A stretch of DNA of 64,000 nucleotides from Leucobacter chinensis (GCF_019049105.1 NZ_JAHQZR010000012.1:45998-109997); one strand, 5' to 3'. Positions 19,314 through 28,675 are shown, numbered from the stretch's first letter. Program-made: numbers and translations. The notes: generated by a model from the sequence alone, not told the origin.

Positions 19314-19811
19314 CGGCGGCGCGGGGCTGGGCGCTGACAGGGCGTGGGCGCCGGCGTGGGCGCCTGCGTGGGCGCCTGCGTTGGCGGGCGCTGCCCACGG
19401 GGCGCGCTACCTGCGCGGCGCACTACCTGCGAGGGCGCGCTGCGGCACTCGCTTGCGTGGGCTGGCGCCCGATCCGCGCCCTTGGGTGCCTCGCCCCGCG
19501 TCGACTCGCGCTTGATCCGCCGCTTCGGTTTGTAGCTGCGTGCGCTGGCACTCGCCCCGCGTGCCCTGACATTCCGTGGCGCGCACTGGCACCCGACCTG
19601 CACGTTTCGGCATCACGCAACCCCGCCTCGGCGTTTACTTGACGAAAAGCAGGGTGTTTTCGGCGAAACACCCTGCTTTTCGTCAAGCCAGCATCGCCAG
19701 TGTCATCGCGCGCAACGAAACAGCCGCCAGCTTGCGTAAAGTGGCACTGAAGCGCGACAGCGGCAGCAGCGGCGCGGCGAAGCTGGAACAGCGGCGGGGC
19801 GAGAGCACCGC
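19314..19811. other. Repeat-rich gene-free stretch between acyl-CoA synthetase and pheA
   Basis: About 500 bases without a credible gene. At 19342-19389 there are four 12-base units close to GCGTGGGCGCCT. From 19390 to 19637 the DNA is very GC-rich and low in information. Hairpin family A copy 2 follows at 19638-19687. Long open frames here are only a GC effect. Confidence 0.6.
19638..19687. repeat. Dispersed terminator-like hairpin, family A copy 2
   Basis: Perfect 22-base arms at 19638-19659 and 19666-19687 with a 6-base loop TCGGCG. Same core as copy 1. It lies between the convergent acyl-CoA synthetase and pheA genes. Confidence 0.85.
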
Positions 19812-20765
19812 CTAGGCGCGCGCCGAGCCCGCCCCTAGCACGCCGTCGAGCCACGCGCGCGCATCACGAAACGACGCGTCGTCAGTGCTCGGCTGGGCGA
19901 TGGCGCGAATGCCGTCGGCGCGGGGGTACGAGCCCAAGAACACGACGCGGGGGCTGAAGCGTTTCACGCCGAGCAGGGCGTCGGCCACCCGTTCGTCGAG
20001 CACGTGGCCCTCGGCATCGATGACGAAGCGGTAGCGGCCCATGCGGTCGCCGATGGGGCGTGAAGCGATGAGGGTGAGGTTGACTCCGCGGGTTGCGAAC
20101 TGCTCGAGCAATTCGAGCAGCGAACCCGACTCGTCGCGGGGCAGCTCGACGATGAGGCTCGTCTTGTCGGCCCCGGTGCGGGCGGGCAGCGGGCCCGCGG
20201 GCGCGACCAGCACGAAGCGGGTGACGGCGTCACGGTTCGAGGCGAGGTGCTCGGCGAGCACGGTCACATCGTAGTGTTCGGTGATGCTCGGCGGGGCGAT
20301 CGCCGCGTCAATCTGCTCACGCTCGAGCAGGTCAGCGGCGGCCTGCACGTTCGAGGCAGCCGGAAAGTGCACGTGCCCCGGCAGCCGCTCATCGAGCCAC
20401 TCGCGGCACTGACCATAAGCGACGGGGTGCGCCGCGACCGTGCGAATGTCGTCGAGGCGCGCACCGTTTCGCACGACGAGCACGAAATCGACGGGAACGA
20501 GGTACTCGCCGATGATGTGCAGCCCCTGCGTCGTGGCGAGGGCGTCTTGCGCGACGGTGACTCCGCCGTCGACCGAGTTCTCGATCGCGATCATGGCGGC
20601 GTTGCTGCGCCCGGCGACCACGTCGGCAAGCGCCTCGCCAATGTTAGCGACGGGGTTCCACTCTTGACCGGCGGCCTCGGGCGCGAGTTTAAGGGCCGCC
20701 TCGGTAAACGTTCCCGCGGGCCCAAGATAGGAGTACCGACGCAGGGGCGTTTCAGAAGCAGTCAT
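19812..20765 (-). CDS. pheA: Prephenate dehydratase
   Basis: 317-residue enzyme converting prephenate to phenylpyruvate in phenylalanine synthesis. It starts with YSYLGPAGTFTEAAL; the catalytic region contains DAVTRFVLVAP (the TRF motif). An ACT domain follows at ~residues 205-280. The ACT phenylalanine-site motif, usually ESRP, reads ASRP here (NLTLIASRPIGDRMGRY), which could weaken feedback inhibition. The last ~20 residues (DARAWLDGVLG) are the normal end. ATG start at 20765. Confidence 0.94.
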   Translation of the reverse strand: MTASETPLRRYSYLGPAGTFTEAALKLAPEAAGQEWNPVANIGEALADVVAGRSNAAMIAIENSVDGGVTVAQDALATTQGLHIIGEYLVPVDFVLVVRNGARLDDIRTVAAHPVAYGQCREWLDERLPGHVHFPAASNVQAAADLLEREQIDAAIAPPSITEHYDVTVLAEHLASNRDAVTRFVLVAPAGPLPARTGADKTSLIVELPRDESGSLLELLEQFATRGVNLTLIASRPIGDRMGRYRFVIDAEGHVLDERVADALLGVKRFSPRVVFLGSYPRADGIRAIAQPSTDDASFRDARAWLDGVLGAGSARA

Positions 20766-20799
20766 GCGCCCATTCTACGCGAGGGCAAACGCAACAGAG

Positions 20800-22488
20800 T
20801 TACGCGAGCGCCCGTGCAACCAGAGCCTGCGCTTCGGCGAGCACCTGTTCAAGGTGCTGCTCGCCGAGGAACGACTCGGCATAGACCTTGTACACGTCTT
20901 CGGTGCCAGAGGGTCGGGCCGCGAACCAGGCGTTCTTGGTCATGACTTTGAGCCCGCCGATGGCTGCCCCGTTGCCCGGAGCCTCGGTGAGCACGGCAGT
21001 GATCGCCTCGCCGGCGAACTCACCAGCGGTGATATCGGCGGCGGTGAGCTTCTTGAGGCGCGCCTTCTCGTCGGGGGTCGCGGCGGCGTCAACACGGCGG
21101 TACACGGGGGTGCCGTGCTCGCGCGTGAGCGCTTGGTAGCGTTCGTCGATACTCTCGCCCGTCACCGCCGTGATCTCGGCGGCGAGCAGGCACATGATGA
21201 TCCCGTCTTTGTCGGTCGACCAGGGGCGCCCGTCGGTGCGCAAAAACGAGGCGCCCGCGCTCTCTTCGCCGCCGAACGCGACACTGCCCTCGTGCAGCCC
21301 GGGCACGAACCATTTGAATCCGACGGGCACCTCGAGCAGTTCGCGGCCGTGGCCTGCGACCACTCGATCGATGATCGCCGATGACACGAGCGTTTTGCCG
21401 ATGGCCGCATTTTTCCAGGCGGATCCTTCCGCACTCCCCGCCCCGGCACGGTGCGCGAGCAGGTAGTCGATCGCAACCGCGAGCACGTGGTTCGGCTGCT
21501 GCAGCCCTGCCCCGCGCGTGATCACACCGAAGCGGTCGGCGTCGGCGTCGTTCGCGACGAGCAGGTCGTAGTGCTCGCGCTCGGCAAGGGCGCCCGCCAT
21601 GGCGTGGGGCGACGAGGGATCCATGCGAATCTTCCCGTCCCAGTCGAGCGTCATGAACGACCAGGTGGGGTCGATTCCGGGCCCGAGCACGGTGAGGTCG
21701 AGCTCGTGCACGCGGGCGATCTCGGCCCAGTACTCGACGGCTGCACCGCCGAGCGGGTGGGCGCCGATGCGCACCCCCGCCTCCCGAATCGCTTCGACGT
21801 TCACAATCTCGCCGAGCGCGGCGACGTAGGGGCCCATGAAGTCATGGCGTGCGGGCTCCGCTCCGACGGCGCGGGCAATGTCGGCTCCCTGTTCGAGTAG
21901 TTCGTTCGCCCGGGCAGCGATCCAGTCGGTCGCGTCGGTGTCGGCGGGGCCACCGTGGGGAGGGTTGTACTTGAAGCCGCCATCCTGTGGCGGGTTGTGG
22001 CTCGGGGTGACGACGATGCCGTCGGCGAGGCCATCGGCTGAGGGGCCGGCGGCTGCGCGATCCGCTACGGCAGGAATCGCTTCGTTGTAGCTGAGAATCG
22101 CATGGCTGAGCGCGGGCGTTGGCACCAGCGCGTCTCCAGCGCTCGCACGAACCTCGACGCCCGCGGCGAGCAGCACCTCGACGGCAGTCGCGAGGGCCGG
22201 GGCTGAAAGGGGATGCGAGTCGGCCCCGATGAAGAGCGGGCCGGTGAAGCCCTGCCCCGCGCGGTACTCGGCGATCGCGAGCGAGATTGCCGCGATGTGC
22301 GCCTCGGTGAATGAAGCGTTGAGCGAGGTTCCGCGGTGCCCCGAGGTACCGAAGGCTACACGTTGGGCTGGGTTACTGAGATCTGGCCGGGCCCCGTGGT
22401 ACGCAGCGATGACCGCCGCAACGTCAATGAGGTCTTCGGGGGTGGCAGCGAGGCCTGCGCGTTCATGCATACCCCTAGTCTGCCGCAT
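20800..22488 (-). CDS. pgm: Phosphoglucomutase, alpha-D-glucose type
   Basis: 562-residue phosphohexomutase interconverting glucose 1- and 6-phosphate. Four domains are marked by GTSGHRGTSLNASFTEAHI (N-terminal), the phosphoserine loop VTPSHNPPQDGGFKYNPPHG (~residue 160), the metal loop NDADADRFGVIT (~325), the sugar loop GGEESAGASFL and the phosphate loop RPSGTEDVYKVYAESF. Length suits the bacterial Pgm group. It is 34 bases upstream of pheA on the same strand and divergent from the NagD-like gene. Confidence 0.95.
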   Translation of the reverse strand: MRQTRGMHERAGLAATPEDLIDVAAVIAAYHGARPDLSNPAQRVAFGTSGHRGTSLNASFTEAHIAAISLAIAEYRAGQGFTGPLFIGADSHPLSAPALATAVEVLLAAGVEVRASAGDALVPTPALSHAILSYNEAIPAVADRAAAGPSADGLADGIVVTPSHNPPQDGGFKYNPPHGGPADTDATDWIAARANELLEQGADIARAVGAEPARHDFMGPYVAALGEIVNVEAIREAGVRIGAHPLGGAAVEYWAEIARVHELDLTVLGPGIDPTWSFMTLDWDGKIRMDPSSPHAMAGALAEREHYDLLVANDADADRFGVITRGAGLQQPNHVLAVAIDYLLAHRAGAGSAEGSAWKNAAIGKTLVSSAIIDRVVAGHGRELLEVPVGFKWFVPGLHEGSVAFGGEESAGASFLRTDGRPWSTDKDGIIMCLLAAEITAVTGESIDERYQALTREHGTPVYRRVDAAATPDEKARLKKLTAADITAGEFAGEAITAVLTEAPGNGAAIGGLKVMTKNAWFAARPSGTEDVYKVYAESFLGEQHLEQVLAEAQALVARALA

Positions 22489-22539
22489 CTCGGTCCGTTA
22501 ACCTTGCGTTTACGCTGTCGAGGTAAAGTAAGGGCACCA

Positions 22540-23376
22540 ATGAAAAATACAGAACAACTGAAAAATCAGCCGGCCAGCGAGGCCGGAGCTTCACCGGTGG
22601 GCCGAGACGCGATTGAGTGCTGGCTCACCGACATGGATGGCGTCTTGGTGCACGAAAACCACGCCATTCCCGGTGCCGCCGAGGTCATCGCTCAGTGGCA
22701 GGCCAACGATCAGCCGTACCTCGTGCTCACGAACAACTCGATCTTCACCGCGCGCGACCTGAGCGCCCGGCTTGCCGATGCGGGCCTTACGGTTCCCGAA
22801 GAACGCATTTGGACGAGTGCGCTCGCGACCGCTGCTTTCTTAAAACAGCAGAAGCCCGGCGGATCAGCGTTCGTGCTCGGCGAGGCCGGAATTCTCACGG
22901 CCATGCACGATGCGGGGTACGTGATGACCGAAACCGACCCCGACTTTGTGGTGATTGGCGAGACCCGCAACTACTCGTTCGACGCGATGACGAAGGCGAT
23001 TCGCCTCATCAACGGCGGAGCACGATTTATCGCGACGAACCCCGACGCGACCGGGCCGAGCCCCGAGGGCCCGCTGCCCGCGACCGGCGCGGTTACGGCG
23101 CTCATCTCGAAGGCGACGGGCCGCACCCCGTACGTCGTGGGTAAGCCAAACCCGATGATGTTCCGCTCGGCGCTCAACCGCCTGGGCGCGCACTCTCACA
23201 ACACCGCAATGATTGGCGACCGCATGGACACCGACATTGTCGCGGGCATGGAGGCCGGCCTGCACACGATTCTCGTTATGACGGGCATCGCCGATAACGC
23301 CGAGATCGAGAAGTACCCGTTCAGGCCGAACGAGAAGCTGCCCTCGATCGCTTCGCTGCTCGAGAAGAAGCGCTAG
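22540..23376 (+). CDS. NagD-like HAD phosphatase
   Basis: 278-residue HAD hydrolase of the NagD/PNPase (IIA) group. Motif I is LTDMDGVLVHENHAIPGA, motif II YLVLTNNSIFTARDLSA, and the C-terminal KPNPMMFRSALNR through MIGDRMDTDIVAGMEAGLHT gives motifs III and IV. NagD relatives hydrolyse nucleotide or sugar phosphates. The frame extends upstream to 22336 inside pgm, but the ATG at 22540 is preceded by AAGTAAGGG and gives the family's length, so it is preferred. Confidence 0.88.
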   Translation: MKNTEQLKNQPASEAGASPVGRDAIECWLTDMDGVLVHENHAIPGAAEVIAQWQANDQPYLVLTNNSIFTARDLSARLADAGLTVPEERIWTSALATAAFLKQQKPGGSAFVLGEAGILTAMHDAGYVMTETDPDFVVIGETRNYSFDAMTKAIRLINGGARFIATNPDATGPSPEGPLPATGAVTALISKATGRTPYVVGKPNPMMFRSALNRLGAHSHNTAMIGDRMDTDIVAGMEAGLHTILVMTGIADNAEIEKYPFRPNEKLPSIASLLEKKR

Positions 23377-23404
23377 CGGGCACCACCCCGGCAAAACGCG
23401 GTGC

Positions 23405-23668
23405 TCAGAAGCCGACGATGAGGCTTCCTGCGACGGCGATGAGCATCGCGATATCGAGGCCCACGAGAACCATAAAGGGTGTCGGCGAGCCCGCGGTGCG
23501 TGCCGCAGCCCGAATGTGCAGCGCGGCCGCTCCCAGCACGAACGGAATCGCGAGCCAGGACACCATCGGAACGAGCAGCGCCACAATCGTGAGCACGACG
23601 CTCGTCACGAAAATGATGATGCCCGCGCCGGGAACTGCCCTGCGCTCTGGACTTGATGGTGGTGTCAT
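23405..23668 (-). CDS. Small membrane protein, unknown function
   Basis: 87 residues, not recognised. After a ~13-residue polar start it has three hydrophobic segments (IIIFVTSVVLTIVALLVPMV, WLAIPFVLGAAALHI and FMVLVGLDIAMLIAVAGSLI), so it should be a three-helix inner-membrane protein. The ATG has a good AAGGAGGCAC site. It follows the NagD-like gene convergently with a 28-base gap and precedes nothing on its own strand for 1.2 kb downstream except pgm-side DNA. Real coding is supported by the ribosome-binding site and consistent hydrophobic pattern. Confidence 0.7.
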   Translation of the reverse strand: MTPPSSPERRAVPGAGIIIFVTSVVLTIVALLVPMVSWLAIPFVLGAAALHIRAAARTAGSPTPFMVLVGLDIAMLIAVAGSLIVGF

Positions 23669-23720
23669 AGTGCCTCCTTGCCCTCAACCGTAGCGGGGGC
23701 CACTGACATCGAGAATCTCA

Positions 23721-24518
23721 CTATGCGTTGCGCCGCATGCGCAGCTCGCGCACGAGCATCTGGCAAAGCAGGAAGAAAAGATACGCAGAGAAGGCAAGGT
23801 TGCCCCAAAACGGGTCGAGTACCCCTGCGAGCGTCGCGCCGACGGGCACGAAGGCCGCCGCTGCGACGCCAACGAAGGCAGCAGCGCGAAGGTCGACGTT
23901 GCCCCGGCGCATGTTGCCGAGCGTGCCCGAAATCGAGCCGGGAATCATCATGAGCAGCGAGGTTCCCTTCGCCACGAGGTCACTCGCCCCGAAGAAGAAC
24001 ATGAGCACGGGCACCACAACCACTCCGCCGCCAACGCCCAGAAGCCCCGAGAGAATCCCGGTGATGAAGCCGGTCACAACGAGTAGCAGTGCCGTCAAAA
24101 CCGTCAACGAAATCGTGTCCTCACGTTGCGGAACCACAAACCACAGGCTCACGATCACCACCGCGAGAAAGCCCATGAACACCCAACGCACAACGTGCAC
24201 GGGCACCCGGCTCAGCAGCCAGCTGCCCACCTGCGCACCGATGATGATGCCGACCGCGAGCGCAATCGCGGCAGCCCAGTCGACGTTCGAGTGGATCGCG
24301 TAAGTCGTCGCACCGACGATCGCCGTGGGCAAGATGGCGGCGACCGAGGTGCCGGCCGAGAGCTTTTGCGGCATGAGAAGCCACAGCGCGAGGGCCGGAA
24401 CGATGATCGTTCCACCGCCGATGCCGAAGAGCCCTGAGAGAGTTCCGCCGGCAACGCCGATGAGCATGAGTGAGGGGGCTGCCGGGCGCACGCGGGTCTG
24501 GCTGACTGGCTGCTGCAT
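23721..24518 (-). CDS. TSUP-family membrane transporter (TauE/SafE type)
   Basis: 265-residue permease with seven to eight membrane helices arranged as two similar halves. Each half opens with the family glycine motif: LIGVAGGTLSGLFGIGGGTI near the N-terminus and ITGILSGLLGVGGGVVVVPV in the middle. TSUP proteins export sulfite, sulfoacetate or related anions or take up small acids. No sulfur genes are nearby, so the substrate is open. The gene follows pyrE by 8 bases and may be cotranscribed with it. Confidence 0.88.
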   Translation of the reverse strand: MQQPVSQTRVRPAAPSLMLIGVAGGTLSGLFGIGGGTIIVPALALWLLMPQKLSAGTSVAAILPTAIVGATTYAIHSNVDWAAAIALAVGIIIGAQVGSWLLSRVPVHVVRWVFMGFLAVVIVSLWFVVPQREDTISLTVLTALLLVVTGFITGILSGLLGVGGGVVVVPVLMFFFGASDLVAKGTSLLMMIPGSISGTLGNMRRGNVDLRAAAFVGVAAAAFVPVGATLAGVLDPFWGNLAFSAYLFFLLCQMLVRELRMRRNA

Positions 24519-24526
24519 ACAGCGCG

Positions 24527-25081
24527 TTACTGGGGGTCGAGCCCGAGGTCGCTGAGACCGATCGCGTAACGGTATTCGTACCCCGCCTCTTCGATGCGCG
24601 CCTTCGCGGGAGCCTGGCGGTCAACGACAACGGCGACCGCGACAACCTCGGCGCCAACGCGCTTCAGGGCCTCGATGGCGGTGAGGGGCGATCCGCCCGT
24701 TGTTGAGGTGTCTTCAACCACGACGACGCGCTTGCCCTCAAGGTCTGGGCCCTCGACCTGACGGCCGCGGCCGTGGTCTTTGGGTTCTTTGCGCACGACG
24801 AACGAGTCGTAGACCTTGCCGCGCGCGACCCCCTGGTGCATGATCGCCGAGGCGATCGGGTCGGCCCCCATCGTGAGGCCACCAACCGCAACAACCCCGT
24901 CGATGTCGTCAATGAGGTCGAGCATGACCTGCCCGATGAGCGGAGCCGCACGGTGGTCGAGACTCAGGCGACGAAGATCGATGTAGTACGTCGCCTTCTT
25001 TCCACTGGTGAGGGTAAAGTCACCGTGAAACACGGCCTCGTTCTTGATGAGCTCAATGAGTTGTTCGCGCGCTGCTGACAT
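24527..25081 (-). CDS. pyrE: Orotate phosphoribosyltransferase
   Basis: 184-residue type I phosphoribosyltransferase making OMP in pyrimidine synthesis. N-terminal AVFHGDFTLTSGKKATYYID is characteristic, with a catalytic-loop KEPKDHGRGRQVEGP and the PRPP loop VVVVEDTSTTGGSPLTAIEA. The frame is open to 25213, but the ATG at 25081 begins the family's MSAAREQLIELI start and has GAGCCC-type spacing; the longer start would add an unconserved basic extension. Confidence 0.95.
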   Translation of the reverse strand: MSAAREQLIELIKNEAVFHGDFTLTSGKKATYYIDLRRLSLDHRAAPLIGQVMLDLIDDIDGVVAVGGLTMGADPIASAIMHQGVARGKVYDSFVVRKEPKDHGRGRQVEGPDLEGKRVVVVEDTSTTGGSPLTAIEALKRVGAEVVAVAVVVDRQAPAKARIEEAGYEYRYAIGLSDLGLDPQ

Positions 25082-25236
25082 GGGCTCTATGTTACCGGGT
25101 GTGCGGGGCCGCTGGTGGCGGGGCTGTGGGTAAGTGGGGTTGGAGGGCCGCCGATCCGCCGCGGCGCGAGGCTGCCGATCGCCCGGCGCGAGGCGGTCGG
25201 TCACCCGCCGCAAGCACGCGGCACGCCCAGCGATCC

Positions 25237-25288
25237 ACTTGACAAAAAGCAGGGTGTTTCGGCGAAAACACCCTGCTTTTCGTCAAGT
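25237..25288. repeat. Dispersed terminator-like hairpin, family A copy 3
   Basis: Arms 25237-25259 and 25266-25288, 23 bases with one difference (GACAAAAAG against GACGAAAAG). On the minus-strand transcript this difference still pairs as G-U, and on the plus strand it does not, so function in the minus-strand RNA (end of the reductase gene) is favoured. Confidence 0.85.
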
Positions 25289-25334
25289 AAACGCCAAATC
25301 GGCAAACACAGCCGAGACCCCGGCCGTAACCGCC

Positions 25335-26726
25335 CTACGCGCCCCGCGAAATCTGCGTCATCTCGTCGCGCGGCACAACCTTCATGCGTTCGCGCCCCGC
25401 CGCCTCGCCGAGCGAGCGCTCGTGCTCGTCAAGCAGGTGCCAGCCATCGACGGTCGTGTACTCGACGCCGCGCTCGTCGAGCAACGCGGTAATCGCGGCC
25501 TCGTCGGCGTTCTCGGGCTGCCACAGGCTGCCGGGCGTCGCTTCGTCGGCGATGAGCTGTTCGAGGGTCTCCATCGCATCGCTCTTCGTGTGGCCGATGA
25601 GGCCGACTGGGCCGCGCTTGATCCACCCGGTCGCGTACACGCCGCCGATATGCTCGCCGGCTTCGTCGAGTACGCGGCCCTTGACGTTCGGGATCACGCC
25701 GCGAGCAGCGTCAAACGGAATCTCGTCGACCGCCGAACCGAAGTAGCCAACGGCGCGGTAGAAGGCCTGCACGGGAATCTCGCTGATCTCGCCGGTGCCG
25801 ATGATGCCGCCCTGGCCGTCTGGTTTCGTACGTTCGATGCGGATCGCGGTGATGCGCCGCTCATCGCCCTCCCCCTCGGTGACGAGAGCGAGTGGTTTCG
25901 ACCAGAAGTGCATGACGAGCTTGCGCGATGCCGGCTCGCGTTCTTCGGTCTGGTTTTTGCGCCAGGTATCAAACACGCGGTTGATAACCTTGCTCTGCTT
26001 GTTGGCGGCCGCGAGTTCTTCAGCGTGTGGATCTTCGACGAGAAAGTCTGCTTCGTTCAGCACGATGTCGACGTCGCGTTGCTCGCCGAGTTCGCGCAGT
26101 TCGAGCGGTGTGAACTTCACCGAGGCTGGACCGCGGCGACCGAAGAGGTGCAGTTCGCGAATGGGGCTCTGTTTGAGGCCCTCGTAGACGTTGTCGGCGA
26201 TCTCGGTCGTGAGTAGGTCTTCGGGGTGCTTAATGAGCATGCGCGAGATGTCGAGCGCGACGTTGCCGTTGCCGATCACCGCGACCGACTCGGCCTCAAG
26301 GGGCCAGGTGCGGGGAACGTCGGGGTGGCCGTCGAACCAGCTCACGAAGTCGGCGGCTCCGTATGAAGCGGGCGCGTCAACGCCCTCGATGTCGAGTGAT
26401 GCGTCGCGGGCCGCGCCGGTCGAGAAGATGACGGCGTTGTAGTGGTGCTTGAGGTCGTCGAGCGTGAGGTCTTTGCCGTACTCGACGTTGCCGAAGAAGC
26501 GAACGGTGCCGTTGTCGAGCACCTCACGCAGCGAGGTCACGATGCCCTTGATGCGCGGGTGGTCGGGGGCGACGCCATAGCGCACGAGGCCATAGGGGGC
26601 AGGGAGTTTTTCGAAGAGATCGATCGAAATGTCAAAGTCGCGTTCGGCTTTTCGCAGCAGGTCAGCGGCAAAAATACCCGCCGGGCCGGCACCAACAATT
26701 GCGAGGCGAAGAGTCTTCTTGGTCAT
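25335..26726 (-). CDS. Ferredoxin/flavodoxin-NADP reductase (adrenodoxin-reductase type)
   Basis: 463-residue FAD/NADP oxidoreductase of the FprA family. FAD-binding LAIVGAGPAGIFAADLLRKA at the N-terminus is followed by APYGLVRYGVAPDHP. The NADP fold has ESVAVIGNGNVALDISRML and FGRRGPASVKFTPLELRELG; the FAD-closing motif is ATGWIKRGPVGLIGHTKSDA. It would move electrons between NADPH and ferredoxins, for example for cytochromes P450. The C-terminal ~70 residues (AAITALLDERGVEY) are normal for the actinobacterial members. Divergent from the hydrolase gene. Confidence 0.93.
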   Translation of the reverse strand: MTKKTLRLAIVGAGPAGIFAADLLRKAERDFDISIDLFEKLPAPYGLVRYGVAPDHPRIKGIVTSLREVLDNGTVRFFGNVEYGKDLTLDDLKHHYNAVIFSTGAARDASLDIEGVDAPASYGAADFVSWFDGHPDVPRTWPLEAESVAVIGNGNVALDISRMLIKHPEDLLTTEIADNVYEGLKQSPIRELHLFGRRGPASVKFTPLELRELGEQRDVDIVLNEADFLVEDPHAEELAAANKQSKVINRVFDTWRKNQTEEREPASRKLVMHFWSKPLALVTEGEGDERRITAIRIERTKPDGQGGIIGTGEISEIPVQAFYRAVGYFGSAVDEIPFDAARGVIPNVKGRVLDEAGEHIGGVYATGWIKRGPVGLIGHTKSDAMETLEQLIADEATPGSLWQPENADEAAITALLDERGVEYTTVDGWHLLDEHERSLGEAAGRERMKVVPRDEMTQISRGA

Positions 26727-26825
26727 GCTTCCTTTTCCTGGCGCGCGAAATGGGCGCGGCGCACGCGTCTAACGGTAGCGAACAAGCCCGTGTGACCTCT
26801 GAGAACCCTGTTATTCTGAGTCACT

Positions 26826-27617
26826 ATGACGACCCCAGAAATGGCACTTCCTGAACCCGAACGCACCTCGTTCGTGCACGAGGGCAACGAGCTATTCAGC
26901 TACCGTTGGCCGGTGAACGACAGGCCGCGGGTCTTGCTCATTCACGGGATCGGCATGGGTCACTGGGTGTACGAATCGTTCATCACTGCGCTCCTCAACG
27001 GTGACACCCCGTTCGACGTCACTGCGGTCGATCTGCCGGGCTTCGGTGATGCCCCGAAGCCACAGCACGCCCTCTCGATGGAACACACAGCTGACCTCGT
27101 GGCACTCTCACTCACCGCGCATGAGGCGCCGAGCCCGCTCATCGTTGTCGGCCACTCAATGGGCTCGCAGGTCGCGGCCGAGCTTGCCGCCCGACACCCA
27201 CAACTCGTCGACGCGCTCGTGTTGGTCGCGACGACCGTCAATCCCGCAGAGCGCTCTGTGCATCAGCAGGCCAAACGTATGCTGCAAGACCTTGGAACCG
27301 AGAGCATCGGCGTGCTCGCCAGAGGAGCCCTCGCCTACGCGCAGGCAGGGCCGCGGTGGTTTATCGAGAAGCTGAAGCCCACGCTCGAGCACCAGATCGA
27401 GCGCACACTGCCACGCATCGAGCAGCCGACGCTTGTCATCAGGGGGTCACTCGACCGCGTGAGCCCTGCCGTGTGGGCACGGCAAATCACGGGTCTTGTT
27501 CCTGAGGCCTCACTCCTGGAACTCGAAGGTCACGGGCACGAGGCCATCATCGCGCACGGTGAACCCGCGGTACAGGGCATCGAGCGCTGGCTCTCGCAGC
27601 TGCCGCCGCGCGCCTAG
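26826..27617 (+). CDS. Alpha/beta hydrolase, possible MenH
   Basis: 263-residue alpha/beta hydrolase. Nucleophile elbow VVGHSMGSQ (Ser near residue 105), acid in IRGSLDRVSP, histidine in LEGHGHEAII. Oxyanion strand RVLLIHGIGMGHW near residue 40. It sits just before the menaquinone genes, and MenH is otherwise missing from this window, so a MenH-like role (pyruvate elimination from SEPHCHC) is possible. Generic esterase or lactonase activity fits equally well. Its stop is two bases from the stop of the convergent polyprenyl synthase gene. Confidence 0.82.
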   Translation: MTTPEMALPEPERTSFVHEGNELFSYRWPVNDRPRVLLIHGIGMGHWVYESFITALLNGDTPFDVTAVDLPGFGDAPKPQHALSMEHTADLVALSLTAHEAPSPLIVVGHSMGSQVAAELAARHPQLVDALVLVATTVNPAERSVHQQAKRMLQDLGTESIGVLARGALAYAQAGPRWFIEKLKPTLEHQIERTLPRIEQPTLVIRGSLDRVSPAVWARQITGLVPEASLLELEGHGHEAIIAHGEPAVQGIERWLSQLPPRA

Positions 27618-27619
27618 CG

Positions 27620-28675
27620 CTAGCCCTCGCGGGTGACGATCGAGTCGGCGAGGCGCTCGAACGCGTCTTTCACGGTCGAGTTTGGTAGCGGGGCGATCGC
27701 GGTTACCGCGTCTGATGCCCACTGCTTCGCGGTCGCGAGCGTCTCTGCGGTCACCTCGTGTTCGCGCAGCTCAGCGACCTCGCGGTCGAGCAGCGTCGCG
27801 GGTTCGCCTGCCTGAATACGCGCGGCGCCCTCTTCGATGCGAACAAGAAGATCCTTTGCTGCACGGTCGGTCTCGGCACGCTTTTGCAGCAGCAGCACCG
27901 GAAGCGTCTGCACACCAGCGCGCAGGTCGGTGCCAGCGAGCTTGCCCGTCTGCTCTTTATCTTCAGAGAGGTCGAGCACGTCATCGATGAGCTGGAAGGC
28001 GACACCGATACGCTCACCGTACTCCTGCACCATGTCGGCGTATTCGGCCTTGGCTCCGCCAAACATGACACCCATGCGTGCGGCGGTCGCAATGAGCGCA
28101 CCCGTCTTGTCGGCCAACACCTGCATGTAGTGTTCGATACGGTCGTCGCCCTCCTGGGGGCCGACCGTCTCGTGCAGCTGGCCGAGGCACAGGCGCTCGA
28201 AGGTTTTCGCCTGGAGCACGATCGCTTCTTCACCCATGCCCGACACGAGCGATGAGGCACGCGCAAAGAGCAGGTCGCCCGCAAGAATCGCGACCGAGTT
28301 CGACCACACGGTGTGGGCCGCGGGAACCCCGCGGCGCAGCGTCGCCTCGTCCATGACATCGTCGTGGTACAGCGACGCGAGGTGGGTCAGCTCGACCGAA
28401 ACGGCAGCGCGGTGTACGAGCTCATTTGGGCCGTCGCCAAGCTGACTCGCAAGCAGCGTGAGCAGCGGGCGAATGCGTTTGCCGCCGGCCTCAGCGAGGT
28501 AGCGCGCCGGAGCATCAGCAACCGGCGAGGCAAACGAAAGCTGCTCGACGAGCTGCGCTTCAACGTGCGCCATCTCTTTCTCAAGTTTTTTCGCGTGCAG
28601 CTTGTCGCGAGCCCCCTTGAAGAGGTTCGTTGGGAGCATCTGCGTCGCGGTGTCTTCAGCGATGGGAAGGCTCAT
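27620..28675 (-). CDS. Polyprenyl diphosphate synthase (menaquinone side chain)
   Basis: 351-residue long-chain trans-prenyltransferase. First aspartate-rich motif LYHDDVMDEATLRRG (~residue 105) and second motif LIDDVLDLSEDKEQTGK (~235), with GKRIRPLLTLLASQL for IPP/allyl binding. It would make the C35-C55 allylic tail that MenA attaches. It overlaps the menG stop by four bases (ATGA) and thus follows menG as a coupled pair. Chain length cannot be fixed here, although small residues before the first DDxxD favour long products. Confidence 0.92.
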   Translation of the reverse strand: MSLPIAEDTATQMLPTNLFKGARDKLHAKKLEKEMAHVEAQLVEQLSFASPVADAPARYLAEAGGKRIRPLLTLLASQLGDGPNELVHRAAVSVELTHLASLYHDDVMDEATLRRGVPAAHTVWSNSVAILAGDLLFARASSLVSGMGEEAIVLQAKTFERLCLGQLHETVGPQEGDDRIEHYMQVLADKTGALIATAARMGVMFGGAKAEYADMVQEYGERIGVAFQLIDDVLDLSEDKEQTGKLAGTDLRAGVQTLPVLLLQKRAETDRAAKDLLVRIEEGAARIQAGEPATLLDREVAELREHEVTAETLATAKQWASDAVTAIAPLPNSTVKDAFERLADSIVTREG

